DNA of 64,000 bases from positions 3,536,833 through 3,600,832 of the forward strand of contig CM030940.1 of the NCBI GenBank assembly GCA_018136815.1, in the 5' to 3' direction. A model generated the notes under the pieces. The model did not search any database. It saw only the letters and a list, made by a program, of their open reading frames with translations, and was not told the origin of the DNA. Position numbers and translations under genes: made by a program. This DNA is from Isochrysis galbana (Eukaryota; Haptophyta; Isochrysidales; Isochrysidaceae). Positions 11,033 to 21,377 of this stretch are shown here, piece after piece. Numbering within the stretch: position 1 is the stretch's first letter; each line of letters opens with the position of its first letter.

Positions 11033-11600
11033 TCACGCGTCAACGCCGAAGTCGAGAAAGAACTCAGTCTGTTGTTTGAGTGTCTGGTACCCGTGTCGGT
11101 CGATGTGTTGCTGCCTGTGGTAGTTGGCGATCTGGAGCCGAGTGTAGTCGTTGAGCTCCTCCTTGACTCGCCCATCCAGGTACAGGTGAATCCGCCACAT
11201 GCAGGAGTAGTAGTACCAGGTGGCATCGTACTTGCGCGACTGCAGCGAGTCCAGGATCTGCTTGCAGTCGAAGTCGCGCTTGCTTCGGCTTGACGAGCGG
11301 CGCGAGGATCAGGAGGCACATGTCGCGTCCGACCCCGTTGCCCCACAGGAAGGTGAGCATCTTGAGCCGGCCCGAGTGCTTGAGCGTCCAGCGAGAGAAC
11401 AACAGGTGCGCCATCCACGTGGGGAGGGTGTCTGCGCCGATGGCGTGGAGGAGGAGCGCGTCGCGAGCTTCGAGGTGCTTCTGCTTCCATCGCATCGCGT
11501 CGACCATGGGCAGTCTCCACGAGGCGCTGCGCGGGTCCACGAGCCGCGCGATGTGTGGCGAGGGCTTGGGAGCGAGAGCGTAGGCCGGCATGGGAGGCAT
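11033..11600 (-). pseudogene. Unknown protein with a one-base frame break
   Basis: From ATG at 11600 the frame gives a protein-like sequence (MPPMPAYALAPKPS ... WKQKHLEARDALLLHAIGAD ... FLWGNGVGRDMCLLI). At about 11280-11290 good coding sequence jumps to the next frame (KRDFDCKQILDSLQSRKYD ... WYYYSCMWRIHLYLDGRV ... FFLDFGVDA, stop at 11033). Too few bases lie between the two parts for an intron, so there is an extra or missing base: a true frameshift or an assembly error. The second part ends at a good GTGAGT donor, so more exons may have followed. I do not recognise the family. It is rich in Trp, Tyr and His, unlike the low-complexity frames around it. It starts 48 bp from the left end of a TIR element. 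Confidence 0.45.
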
Positions 11601-11647
11601 GGGTCGGATCGGACCTTCGGACGCACCTTTGCGAGAGGGGGGAGAGG

Positions 11648-14600
11648 TAGGGCGGTCAAACAGTGTTTTTTTATAAGGGGTGAAAAAATGACCATCTCAG
11701 AATTGAGGAAATTTGAGGATTTTTCACGGTAGAAAGTTCCCAATACACCCAACTAGCACATATCCGGGGTCCATTAGGACCCGGACCCCCCCCCTTGGGC
11801 CCCAACAACAAAACGTAATCAAAAAAAGACAGAAGACGCTAAAATCGCAAAAGCTTGAAAAGCTCAACTTCAAGTCGAGACCGGGCGGGCTGCGTGCCCG
11901 TTTTCGACGATCCATCAGGATGGGAGACCCCGCCAGATACCAAATACACAGGTCCCACCCGCATGGTCACGCCAATCGGACAGGCCGCGCCCTGATACCT
12001 CGTCGAAATCACCCATCCGCCGAGCCCATTGAACGTTGAGCCGTCGCCGAGCGAGGCCCGGAGAGCCCAACTTCGAACCGATGGCGGGCGCGCGGCCTGC
12101 CCGTTTTCGACGATCCATCAGGATGGGAGACCCCGCCAGATACCAAATACACAGGTCCCACCCGCATGGTCACGCCAATCGGACAGGCCGCGCCCTGATA
12201 CCTCGTCGAAATCACCCATCCGCCGAGCCCATTGAACGTTGAGCCGTCGCCGAGCGAGGCCCGGAGAGCCCAACTTCGAACCGATGGCGGGCGCGCGGCC
12301 TGCCCGTTTTCGACGATCCATCAGGACGAGAAACCCCGCCAGATACCAAATACACAGGTCCCACCCGCATGGTCACGCCAATCTGACAGCCCGCGCCCCG
12401 ATACCTCGTCGAAATCACCCATCCGCCGAGCCCATTGAACGTTGAGCCGTCGCCGAGGGAAGCCCGGAGAGCCCAACTTCGAACCGATGGCGGGCGCGCT
12501 GCGTGCCCGTTTTCGACGATCCATCAGGATGGGAGACCCCGCCAGATACCATATACACAGGTCCCACCCGCATGGTCACGCCAATCTGACAGGCCGCGCC
12601 CCGATACCTCGTCGAAATCACCCATCCGCCGAGCCCATTGAACGTTGAGCCGTCGCCGAGAGAAGCCTGGAGAGCCCAACTTCAAACTGATGCCGGGCGC
12701 GCTGCGTGCCCGATTTCGACGATCCATCCAGATGGGGGGCCCCGCCAGACACCAAATACACAGGGACCACCCACACAGTCACACCAATCGCGTGGGCCGC
12801 GCGCCGAAATCTCGTGGATATCAGCCATCCGCCGAGGCCATTCGACGTTTGACGTCTCCGAGCGAGGCCGGGAGAGCCCAACTTCAAACTGATGGCGGGC
12901 GCGCTGCCTGCCCGATTTCGACGATCCATCCAGATGGGGGGCCCCGCCAGACACCAAATACACAGGGACCACCCACACAGTCACACCAATCGCGTGGGCC
13001 GCGCGCCGAAATCTCGTGGATATCAGCCATCCGCCGAGCCCATTCGACGTTTGACGTCTCCGAGCGAAGCCGGAGAGCCCAACTTCAAACTGATGCCGGG
13101 CGCGCTGCGTGCCCGATTTCGACGATCCATCCAGATGGGGGGCCCCGCCAGACACCAAATGCACAGGGACCACCCACACAGTCACACCAATCGCGTGGGC
13201 CGCGCGCCGAAATCTCGTGGATATCAGCCATCCGTGGAGCCCATTCGACGTTTGACGTCTCCGAGCGAGGCCGGAGAGCCCAACTTCAAACTGATGCCGG
13301 GCGCGCTGCGTGCCCGATTTCGACGATCCATCCAGATGGGGGGCCTCGCCAGACACCAAATGCACAGGGACCACCCACACAGTCACACCAATCGCGTGGG
13401 CCGCGCGCCGAAATCTCGTGGATATCAGCCATCCGCCGAGCCCATTCGACGTTTGACGTCTCCGAGCGAAGCCGGAGAGCCCAACTTCAAACTGATGCCG
13501 GGCGCGCTGCGTGCCCGATTTCGACGATCCATCCAGATGGGGGGCCCCGCCAGACACCAAATACACAGGGACCACCCACACAGTCACACCAATCGCGTGG
13601 GCCGCGCGCCGAAATCTCGTGGATATCAGCCATCCGCCGAGCCCATTCGACGTTTGACGTCTCCGAGCGAGGCCGGGAGAGCCCAACTTCAAACTGATGG
13701 CGGGCGCGCTGCCTGCCCGATTTCGACGATCCATCCAGATGGGGGGCCCCGCCAGACACCAAATACACAGGGACCACCCACACAGTCACACCAATCGCGT
13801 GGGCCGCGCGCCGAAATCTCGTGGATATCAGCCATCCGCCGAGCCCATTCGACGTTTGACGTCTCCGAGCGAAGCCGGAGAGCCCAACTTCAAACTGATG
13901 CCGGGCGCGCTGCGTGCCCGATTTCGACGATCCATCCAGATGGGGGGCCCCGCCAGACACCAAATGCACAGGGACCACCCACACAGTCACACCAATCGCG
14001 TGGGCCGCGCGCCGAAATCTCGTGGATATCAGCCATCCGTGGAGCCCATTCGACGTTTGACGTCTCCGAGCGAGGCCGGAGAGCCCAACTTCAAACTGAT
14101 GCCGGGCGCGCTGCGTGCCCGATTTCGACGATCCATCCGAATGGGGGGCCCCGCCAGACACCAAATGCACAGGGACCACCCACACAGTCACACCAATCGC
14201 GTGGGCCGCGCGCCGAAATCTCGTGGATATCAGCCATCCGCCGAGCCCATTCGACGTTTGACGTCTCCGAGCGAGGCCGGGAGAGCCCAACTTCAAGCTG
14301 ATGCCGGGCGCGCTGCGTGCCCGATTTCGACGATCCATCCAGATGGGGGGCCTCGCCAGACACCAAATGCACAGGGACCACCCACACAGCCACGCCAATC
14401 GTGCAGGCCGCGCGCCGAATCCTCGTCGCAGTCAGCCATTTGTAGATCCCTTTGAATGTTGACGTCTAACGTAGCCGAGGGAGCGCCGCCGCCGCCGCCG
14501 CCCCCACTTACTGGCCCGTCGCCGCCGCCGCTTTTGCCGATGTTTACTTAAGTCTGACTGGTGGACTGCCAGCGGCTCTCTGTCTCAGCTGCCCACCGGA

Positions 14601-15497
14601 GAATGACTGACGCCGCGTCGGCTCCACGGTGTACAGCTCTACTTGACGTCTACGTCAAGTATTGCGAAGACCTTGGTGTGCTTCTTCGCTACTCGAGCTC
14701 CGCGTGCCCGGAGTGCTTTCGTTGCGCCGTCGCGCGTCATCAACAGTATAAATTAATTTTCAATGCCACCTGCCAAGGCCACCACCCAGCGGCAGACAAT
14801 GATTTCTGCTCTGGGTGGTGGGTTCCCGCGAGATGCGCTATGAGGCGCTCTGGCAGGATCTTGGGCTTTCCTGCCCGCCGCAGCGTAGAGCGCCACGACG
14901 AGGCCCGTCCTGAGGCCACCCACGGGTCTCGCCTCATCGAGCAATGCCGGATCTGGCACTGTCAGAGAGAGGATGGCCGCGTAGGCAGCCTCGACGCGGA
15001 GGCTCGTCAGCCACGCGTGGACGGCCGCGCCGGTGAGCTGAGCCTAGTTCTCGATGCCGAGTTCGAGAGAGGGTGAATCCTGCGAGGGACGGGTCGGGAT
15101 GGTCGGGGTGGGGCCTCTGGTAGCCAGGGTAGCCGCGTGCGCGCGCTGTGATGTGCTGGGTGGGCTGCGCGGGCAATGATGCCAGAGGGTCAGGGGGTGG
15201 TCGGACTGTCGGCAGCCCGACACGACGCTGCATCGGGCGGGAATCAAATGCCGAATGTAGCTTAGATATCAAGGAACCGATCCCCCCGCGGGCGCGACGG
15301 CCCATTCTTTACGGGTAGAGCGTGAGTGCGCGTGACGGAGGGGGCGAGAGGGGGGGCGGATCGCACCATTTCTTGGCGAAGATTTTCGTAGCGTCAGGTA
15401 GCCCCCCCCGGAGCTTTTTTATTGGGCACCGCGCCACGGTCAAAAAATGCAGCCCAACCCTTACTAATAGTTAAAAAGCCCCTGTTTGACCGCCCTA
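11648..15497. mobile_element. TIR element whose interior is a satellite array
   Basis: The left end reads TAGGGCGGTCAAACAG (11648-11663) and the right end is its exact reverse complement (15482-15497). Both ends are flanked by GGAGAGG (11641-11647 and 15498-15504), a possible 7-bp target-site duplication, although the flank is simple purine sequence. Inside the ends, a T-rich stretch is followed by GGTCAAAAAATGCAGCCC-like sequence on the right. Related right ends lie at 17100-17187 and related left ends near 56697-56720, so this is a family. No transposase is visible; 14541-15300 holds short frames only (one minus frame, about 15040-14753, has AAYAAILSLTVPDPALLDEA). Probably non-autonomous. 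Confidence 0.62.
11872..14470. repeat. Satellite array, 13 units of 201-203 bp with higher-order structure
   Basis: The landmark GACGATCCATC recurs at about 11906, 12109, 12312, 12515, 12718, 12920, 13121, 13322, 13523, 13725, 13926, 14127 and 14329. The first four units (203 bp, reading ...CATCAGGA) form one subfamily and the other nine (201-202 bp, reading ...CATCCAGA) a second. Within the second, variants such as CCGTGGAGCC at 13231 and 14036 recur at 805 bp, so four units form a higher-order repeat. A partial unit also lies at 16990-17080, beside a related TIR end. Units of 201 bp (67 codons) keep frames open on both strands for over 1 kb; these are treated as non-coding. Confidence 0.9.
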
Positions 15498-15688
15498 GGA
15501 GAGGGGGCGGGAAAAATCCGATGTTTACTGATAGTGTATGGACCCATGGGCGATCCCAGCGTTCTGCGGCCTCTTACTAGTAGATATCGCGGCGATTCTC
15601 TTGGTGGAACGCCTACTGAGTCTGGAGGACATGTTCTTCTTCTGAGTGAGAGGACGCGTCCGCCCACACTCAGAAGACGCGTCCGCTC

Positions 15689-16369
15689 GTGTGTGAGCCC
15701 GTGAGCCCGCCTCCCTACTCCCTACTCACAGGCAAGCGCCATTGCACGCGCCAACACGGGTCGCTCACGGAGGGCGACAGTCTCCTCCCCCACGAGGATG
15801 GCGTTCGCCCTTCGCAGCGACGCGAGCGCGCAGTCGAGGCCGTGGAGGACGAGGAGGCGAGGCGAGACATCACCGACGACAGCGACGAGGCAGACGAGGA
15901 AGACGAGCACCTGAACATCTCCTCGTCGCGCCGCGTCAACATGATCATGGACTCCGACGAGGAGAGCGACAACGACTTGGGCGTCTCCGACGTTGACCTG
16001 ACCAAGGAGGCGGTGAGCATCGGTGCAGCAATGGCCCACAAGGACCTGGGTCATTGCACCATCAAACACTACGGCATGGGCACGATGTACGCGAACACCG
16101 ACCGCGTGCAGGTTGAGTACTTCTCTATGGAGGAGCAGAGGCGTTTGACGCGCTGGGTGCGACGCGATGACCTGCGACCGAGAGCATCAACGTCGAAGGA
16201 GGGCGCCGCGTCGACCGCCTCCAACTTACCTTCCACCTCGCCGGGCACAACGACGAGGGACAGCGGAACGACGAGGGACAGCAGCACAGCATCGTCTGGG
16301 ACTGACCACGATGTTTGGTCCAGATCGTTCGAGCTCTTTAGCGGATCAGATTCATTCAAGCCGCGCTGA
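15689..16369 (+). CDS. Acidic unknown protein
   Basis: The frame of 226 residues contains two acidic tracts (DDSDEADEEDEH and DSDEESDNDLGVSDVD), a compact central part (AMAHKDLGHCTIKHYGMGTMYANTDRVQVEYFSMEEQRRLTRWVRRDDLR) in which CTIKHYGMGTMY and VQVEYFS look like short beta strands, and a Ser/Thr-rich tail. An internal ATG at 15941 would give a shorter product starting at the second acidic tract. I do not recognise it. The acid-rich composition fits a nuclear or chromatin-linked protein, but that is only a guess. It begins 190 bp after a TIR element and could be element-derived. Confidence 0.4.
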   Translation: MCEPVSPPPYSLLTGKRHCTRQHGSLTEGDSLLPHEDGVRPSQRRERAVEAVEDEEARRDITDDSDEADEEDEHLNISSSRRVNMIMDSDEESDNDLGVSDVDLTKEAVSIGAAMAHKDLGHCTIKHYGMGTMYANTDRVQVEYFSMEEQRRLTRWVRRDDLRPRASTSKEGAASTASNLPSTSPGTTTRDSGTTRDSSTASSGTDHDVWSRSFELFSGSDSFKPR

Positions 16370-17429
16370 TGTTGCGCTACAACAACAACAACCGCAAGAA
16401 GTCTTCATAAGTTTGTAATCAGTGTGTGTGGGTGTTTGTGTGATATACATGTGAATGTGTGAATGTTCAGCACAAGCAAGTATGAGAACGCCCATAGATT
16501 GCTGATTGTGATGGTTAAATAGTAGTATCTAATATAGCTCGAAATTCTATCTAATTCTCCTTGCGCGCGGAGTGTGAGCGGTGAGCGAGCGCGGACGCGG
16601 GAAAGCGCGGACGCGAGGACCGCGGACCAGCGCACGTGGCGCGCGGGAAGTACTTGCGGTTGCGGCACGACAAATTGCCGCAAGTCTGACAACAAGTTTG
16701 GGCAGCAGCTACAAGAATCCCGCAAGTTTGGCCGACAAGTTTGGGCAAGTTCCGCTACAAGTATTTACCTGGCCCTATTGCGGATCGGATACAGCTAGGC
16801 GGCCTTGATGTTGCGTTACAACCCATTGGACTTAGGAAGTAAAAAGAGGACAGGAGGGAGGCAAGAGGCCATCCGTGATAGAGGGGAGGTAGTGCCCGGT
16901 GCCCGGTGAAGGGGGCGCAGAGCGCCCCCATTGTCCCCCACTCCCACTTACCACTTACCACTTACCACTTATAAAAGTAGGTTGGCGGGACGCGGACGCG
17001 CGCCGAAACCTCGTCGAAATCAGCCATCCGCTGAGCCCATTGTTTGTCTGACGTCTCCAAGTGAGGCCCGGAGAGCCCAGGAGGTTTTTCTTGGGCTTCG
17101 GAGAACGGTCAAGAAATGCAGCCCCGCCCCCGCATGTGTTAAGTATTAAGTAGTTAATACAAATATATATCAGTGTTTGATGACCGCCCTAGCGTTGGAA
17201 ATGGTAGTCTTGTAAGAGGGCTTATTGGCTAGCATCCCTAGCCACATACACCGGACGAGCCATGCACCAACCGCGCACACCCCCATCGCGGGGGAGGGGC
17301 TCCGTTGCCGTCGAATAGCTACGGTCCCGCAGCACTAGGATTAAACTAGGACAACAAGAAAACTCTGACCATTTCCATCTACTCGTATCTGCTCGTAGAG
17401 TATAAAGCATAAAGTACTCGTAGAGGTGC
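16370..17429. repeat. Repeat-rich spacer with TIR-family right end
   Basis: 16660-16765 holds CAAGTTTGGG-type words. 16906-16985 is an inverted copy of the TATAAGTAGGGGTCAATGGG repeat. 16990-17080 is a partial satellite unit that runs directly into a right end of the TIR family (GGTCAAGAAATGCAGCCCCG ... TGATGACCGCCCTAG, ending at about 17187). The word GATGTTGCGYTACAAC occurs at both 16369 and 16808. No gene is seen. Confidence 0.55.
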
Positions 17430-20222
17430 TTGGCGTGCCCGCACCGCTCGCCGCCCATTTCGCGCTCCACCCCATCGACGCCGGATCCCTGCTCGCTCCC
17501 TCCTTTCTCTCCGCTTCCCTCTTCCCCTCTCCTTTGCCTCCCACGCCTCCCCCACCGGGTCTCGCCGCCGTCCTCCTACCCCCCTTCCAATCTCCCTCCT
17601 CTACCCACCACTGCGCCGATGCTACTGCCGCTCGGCTCTGCGCCGCCACACACAGCGCTCGTCTCGGGCGGATGGATCGGTTCTGAGGCGCCCATCCTGA
17701 GGCATAGGCCGCCGCTCATGATGGCAGCCGCCGAGCCACGCCGGAGACGGCTGCTCACGGACCTCCGTTCGCTGCTGCGCGCACCCCGCGGGGCCCATGC
17801 GCCGGTGGGCGGTGGCGAAGCATCATGCAGGGCAGACGAGCAAATGGGCGATGCTGAGGACACGTCCGGGTGCGGTGGCGATGCGGCGGGGGGCACTGCT
17901 GGAAAGGCACGCGCCGGCGCCCTCGAGCACTCGGTTCCGAGCCAGTCGCGCGAAAGGGTGCCTGGTCTTCGCCCGGCCGGCGGCGAGGCCGCGATGAGCG
18001 CACTCGGTCAGCACTCAGGTAAGGTAATCGGAGCGTCATTGCAGCGCCCGAGCCCGGTGATCATCGAGGCGCCGGTCTTCCCCACGCAGGCTGGCGCAGC
18101 ATCCTTGCTACAGCCGGAGGTCGGCACCTCCTGCGCTGCTACATTGGCCGGCGAGAGCAGCTGCGAGGACCTGGCCCTTTTAGAGGAGACCATATCTGGC
18201 CTATTAGAGAAGCAGGACGCGCTCCGTGATGCTGCGTCGGTCTGTGAAGTCCAGGACCTCCTTTTCCGGCGCTTCAAGGCCAAGTATGTCGGTGGCAAAC
18301 TTCCAGCTGATTATTTAGACGACCAAGTAACACCCGAGCGCGTTGCGCTCCTTAACGCGTTCCGCAAGGGAAATGTAGCCGCGATCAGACGTTCGATCGC
18401 ATCTGGGATGTCGTGGGACTTTGTGTATCCCCCTGCGCCGACCGCAAGCGATGGGACCCGCCAGGTAGAGCTCGAGGGCTTCTGCCGCTCGCCGCTCGCA
18501 TTACTAGTGCGGCCCGACGAGGGCAACCTCCTGCGGGTCCTCCCAGGTGTCTCCAAGAGCGAGCAGCTTGCGCTGATCGAAGAGGCACTCACAAGTGGTT
18601 GTGCAGACCCAAACTACCCGCAGTGGTACTGGTCGAGCCCCGGCGCGCACGCCTGCTTCGAGGGCGATGTGCAGGCGCTACAAGTGCTGAATCGCTTCGG
18701 GTGTAATCTGGAACAAAAGCTCGAGTGGCTTCTGCAGTCCGAACCCAAGTTCACCTTTGTGCATGCAGCGGCCTTCAACGGGAACAGCAACGTGCTCGAG
18801 TACTTGCGGCCACGTGTACGTCCGGAGACCTTCCTCGCCCTCGACGCCGACGGCTCCAATGCCCTGCACACGCTGATGGAGTCGTCGCGCGAATTGCGCA
18901 CCGCGGAGCTGCTGCTTGAGCTGGGCGTCGACGGCTACAGCAAGAACCAGCGCGACCACTCGCCGCTCTCTATGGCGATCGAGGCGCTGCCAGACCTTGC
19001 ATTCCGTCTGTTGAACGCCAAGTCCCGCTTCGAGTATCGCTGGTGGGGGAACGACTTGTACTGGTACTCGTTTGACGGGATCGTGCTGCCCACATCGGAG
19101 CAGGGTCGCGCCTTCACCCTGCGAGACTTGGCCGGGTGGCCCACGACCATCGAGCAGCTGATCTTGCGGTATGAGCGGCGCGAGCTGCTTAAGACACCTG
19201 TGATGCGAGCCATCATCGAGTGCAAGTGGGAGCGCTTCGCCTCATCCATCTACCAGTACCGCGTCGCGCAATATTCGGCGATGGTCGGTGGCCTGCTGGG
19301 CGCAATTGTGGTGCCGACAGACGATCCACTCTTCTGGGCGTGCACCGTCGTTTGCGGCGGTGGCTGGGCGGGCTTCGTCATCCAGTGGGCGCGAGAGGTG
19401 CACGAGCTCGGGCTAGAAGCGTACCTGCGCTCCACCCGCGTGGTGGCCGACTGGCGCGTGCGTAACCTGATCAATGCCTTGGACGCCCTACATCTGCTGC
19501 TCGTGCCGCTGGTGCCGATTTTCAAAGCGGCCACCACCGTTGGGGCCATGAGTCCCGAGGCGCCGTCCACCCTTGCGCCGGTGGCCAGCCTGCTGCAGAT
19601 CACCCTCGCCCTACGCGCGCTGCAGTACGTAGCGCTGTACCGCTCCATTGGTCCGCTGCTCGTCACCATCGTCGAGATGTTTTCCGACGTCCTGTCATGG
19701 GTTGGCTTCTACATATTCATCTTATTCGGCTTCGCAAATGGCTTCTTCGTGCTCTTCTCTACAGCCTCCGCCGCCGCCTCTGCTGGAGCCATCACTGAAG
19801 GCGCGATCACCACGCTCAACGGCGCGCCGGGCGACGTGTCACACCTCTCGTACGCGACCATCGTGGAGGAGGAATTGCTGTGGCTGCTCGGCAACATCGA
19901 CTTCGATTTTTTCGAGTCCCTCGCGGCAGTGCCTGCGCTCTACACCTCCGCGCTCGCCTTCTTTTGGGCGTACACATCGCTCTCAGTCTTCGTGATGCTC
20001 AACTTGCTCATTGCCATCTTCAACTCGACTTACGAGCGAGTGGAAGTCGAATCGGAGGCCGAGTGGCTGTGGCTGCGCCTCGAGGCGATGCTCGATTTTG
20101 AGGCGGCGGCGGGGACGGACGTCATCGAAGAGTACTACGATGAGCTGCGCATGCGCAACCAGCAACGTGCCATCCGACGGCTAGATCCGGACGAGCAAGA
20201 GAAGAGGCGGGTGGAGTCGTAG
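17430..20222 (+). CDS. Ankyrin/TRP-like ion channel, intronless paralogue
   Basis: One uninterrupted frame (930 aa from 17430). The first 60-95 residues are Pro/Ser-rich and lie in a CT-rich tract, so the true start may be ATG 17718 (MMAAAEPRRRR). A conserved cytoplasmic part follows (EVQDLLFRRFKAKYVG; FCRSPLALLVRPDEGNLL; ankyrin-like TFVHAAAFNGNSNVLEYL and DADGSNALHTLMESS). Hydrophobic segments lie at roughly residues 612-635, 640-655, 682-700, 725-745 and 757-783. A loop with EEELLWLLGNIDFDFFESL sits in the pore position, and the last helix ends LNLLIAIFNSTYERVE near residue 860, typical of TRP/polycystin-type channels. Expected role: non-selective or calcium-permeable cation channel in a membrane. 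A paralogue at 50013-52845 has two introns in this same region. Ion selectivity cannot be read from the sequence. Confidence 0.82.
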   Translation: MACPHRSPPISRSTPSTPDPCSLPPFSPLPSSPLLCLPRLPHRVSPPSSYPPSNLPPLPTTAPMLLPLGSAPPHTALVSGGWIGSEAPILRHRPPLMMAAAEPRRRRLLTDLRSLLRAPRGAHAPVGGGEASCRADEQMGDAEDTSGCGGDAAGGTAGKARAGALEHSVPSQSRERVPGLRPAGGEAAMSALGQHSGKVIGASLQRPSPVIIEAPVFPTQAGAASLLQPEVGTSCAATLAGESSCEDLALLEETISGLLEKQDALRDAASVCEVQDLLFRRFKAKYVGGKLPADYLDDQVTPERVALLNAFRKGNVAAIRRSIASGMSWDFVYPPAPTASDGTRQVELEGFCRSPLALLVRPDEGNLLRVLPGVSKSEQLALIEEALTSGCADPNYPQWYWSSPGAHACFEGDVQALQVLNRFGCNLEQKLEWLLQSEPKFTFVHAAAFNGNSNVLEYLRPRVRPETFLALDADGSNALHTLMESSRELRTAELLLELGVDGYSKNQRDHSPLSMAIEALPDLAFRLLNAKSRFEYRWWGNDLYWYSFDGIVLPTSEQGRAFTLRDLAGWPTTIEQLILRYERRELLKTPVMRAIIECKWERFASSIYQYRVAQYSAMVGGLLGAIVVPTDDPLFWACTVVCGGGWAGFVIQWAREVHELGLEAYLRSTRVVADWRVRNLINALDALHLLLVPLVPIFKAATTVGAMSPEAPSTLAPVASLLQITLALRALQYVALYRSIGPLLVTIVEMFSDVLSWVGFYIFILFGFANGFFVLFSTASAAASAGAITEGAITTLNGAPGDVSHLSYATIVEEELLWLLGNIDFDFFESLAAVPALYTSALAFFWAYTSLSVFVMLNLLIAIFNSTYERVEVESEAEWLWLRLEAMLDFEAAAGTDVIEEYYDELRMRNQQRAIRRLDPDEQEKRRVES

Positions 20223-20886
20223 TCATAGTTTATTTGCTACTACTAGTATTCTTATTATTTGCTATCGATACACGTGGTGCAACGCCCATCCATTGATTGA
20301 TATCGATAGATTACGCAGGTTTTAGGGGTAGATTCTGGTAGTAGATGCTCGCCTTTGACAATATTATAGCACAATATCCAATTCTACTATCTGTCGTTAG
20401 CAGACGGTAGGGTCATAAGAGGCTGCGACCTCAGGTTTTTTTTTAACAAATATCCCAATAAAGCGGGTATGTAACTTCTACTTGCAGAGCAGCCCCGCCC
20501 CCTCCGCCCCCCCTTTCCTTCCCCCCCTCAACCTCCCTGTCCTCCTCCCTAGGCAGCACCGACCTGAGCGGCGGCCAAGACACCAACCTGGGCGGTACGG
20601 CTATTCGCATACCCGAGAACTCACCAACACCGGACAGCCTCATAGCCTTAGACCTTATAGCGTGGAGATGTATAATAGGCGGCTTCTAAAAAAAATCTGA
20701 AGATTCTGGGCTACACACCTACTAGACTAGCGGCATTTCCCTATCCTATCTCTATTGACATCGCCCTTCTCTTCCCTTTCCTCCACCCCCTCCCCTTCCC
20801 CCCGTCATTCCTTTGTCGTCGGTATCCGGGGTTCGGCCCAGGTGCGCTACCTGGGGCCTGGTTTAGAGTGCGGGTTCCGGGCAGGC
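20223..20886. other. Spacer, nothing recognised
   Basis: AT-richer than its surroundings up to 20460 (3' flank of the channel gene), then C-rich. Neither a gene nor a clear repeat boundary is seen. Confidence 0.5.
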
Positions 20887-21323
20887 CTGTTGTTTGATCT
20901 TGCGTAGTCGCTCCCGTCCAATGGTTCTCTAAGATGCAACGTTCAGTGTCACTGTCGAGTGCCGAAGCTGAGTATTTCGGCGCCATGTTCCATGTTAACG
21001 GCAAAAGATCTCATCTTCATCAGTTCATCAGGGAGCTGCTCACCGACCTTGGCGTCGTGCACAACGGCCCCTCGATTGTTTACTCCGACTCCAAATCCGC
21101 CGTCGACATGGCATTCGACCCGGTTGCTCTCAAGAAGACGAAGCACATCCTTCGTGCTGGCGCTTTCCTCCGCGATTTAGTTGCCAAGCAAGTCCTTACA
21201 CTTAAGCACATCAATGGACACAACATGGTTGCAGATATTCTCACAAAACCGTGTCGTCCGCGTAACCAGTTTCTTCGTCTGCTCAACGTTCTCGACTCTT
21301 TCTCATCATCTGCCAGTCCCTGA
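20887..21323 (+). pseudogene. Ty1/Copia retrotransposon remnant, RNase H end of pol
   Basis: The frame gives QWFSKMQRSVSLSSAEAEYF, then SIVYSDSKSAVDMA, KKTKHILRAGAFLRDLV and HINGHNMVADILTKPC, the classic C-terminal end of Copia polyprotein (RNase H with its SxEAEY, DSKSA, KHI and ADxLTK motifs). A stop lies upstream at about 20890, and gag, protease, integrase and RT are absent. After the stop, a purine run (AGGAGGGGGG, 21368-21377) is followed at 21378 by TGTTACGG, the layout of a polypurine tract plus the start of a 3' LTR. The LTR's other end was not found. The element is heavily truncated and cannot be autonomous. Confidence 0.85.
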
Positions 21324-21377
21324 ACGACTACGTGCTACGTGTAAACGTCGCACCCCTTGCTCCGTTTAGGAGGGGGG

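Noticed and set aside
12645-14455. Open frames of 250-469 codons on both strands
   Set aside because: They arise because the satellite unit is 201 bp (67 codons) and lacks stops in several frames. The peptides are the same 67-residue unit repeated, on both strands at once.
11872-14470. CRISPR-like regular array
   Set aside because: Units are contiguous 201-203-bp repeats without unique spacers, in a eukaryotic intron-bearing context.
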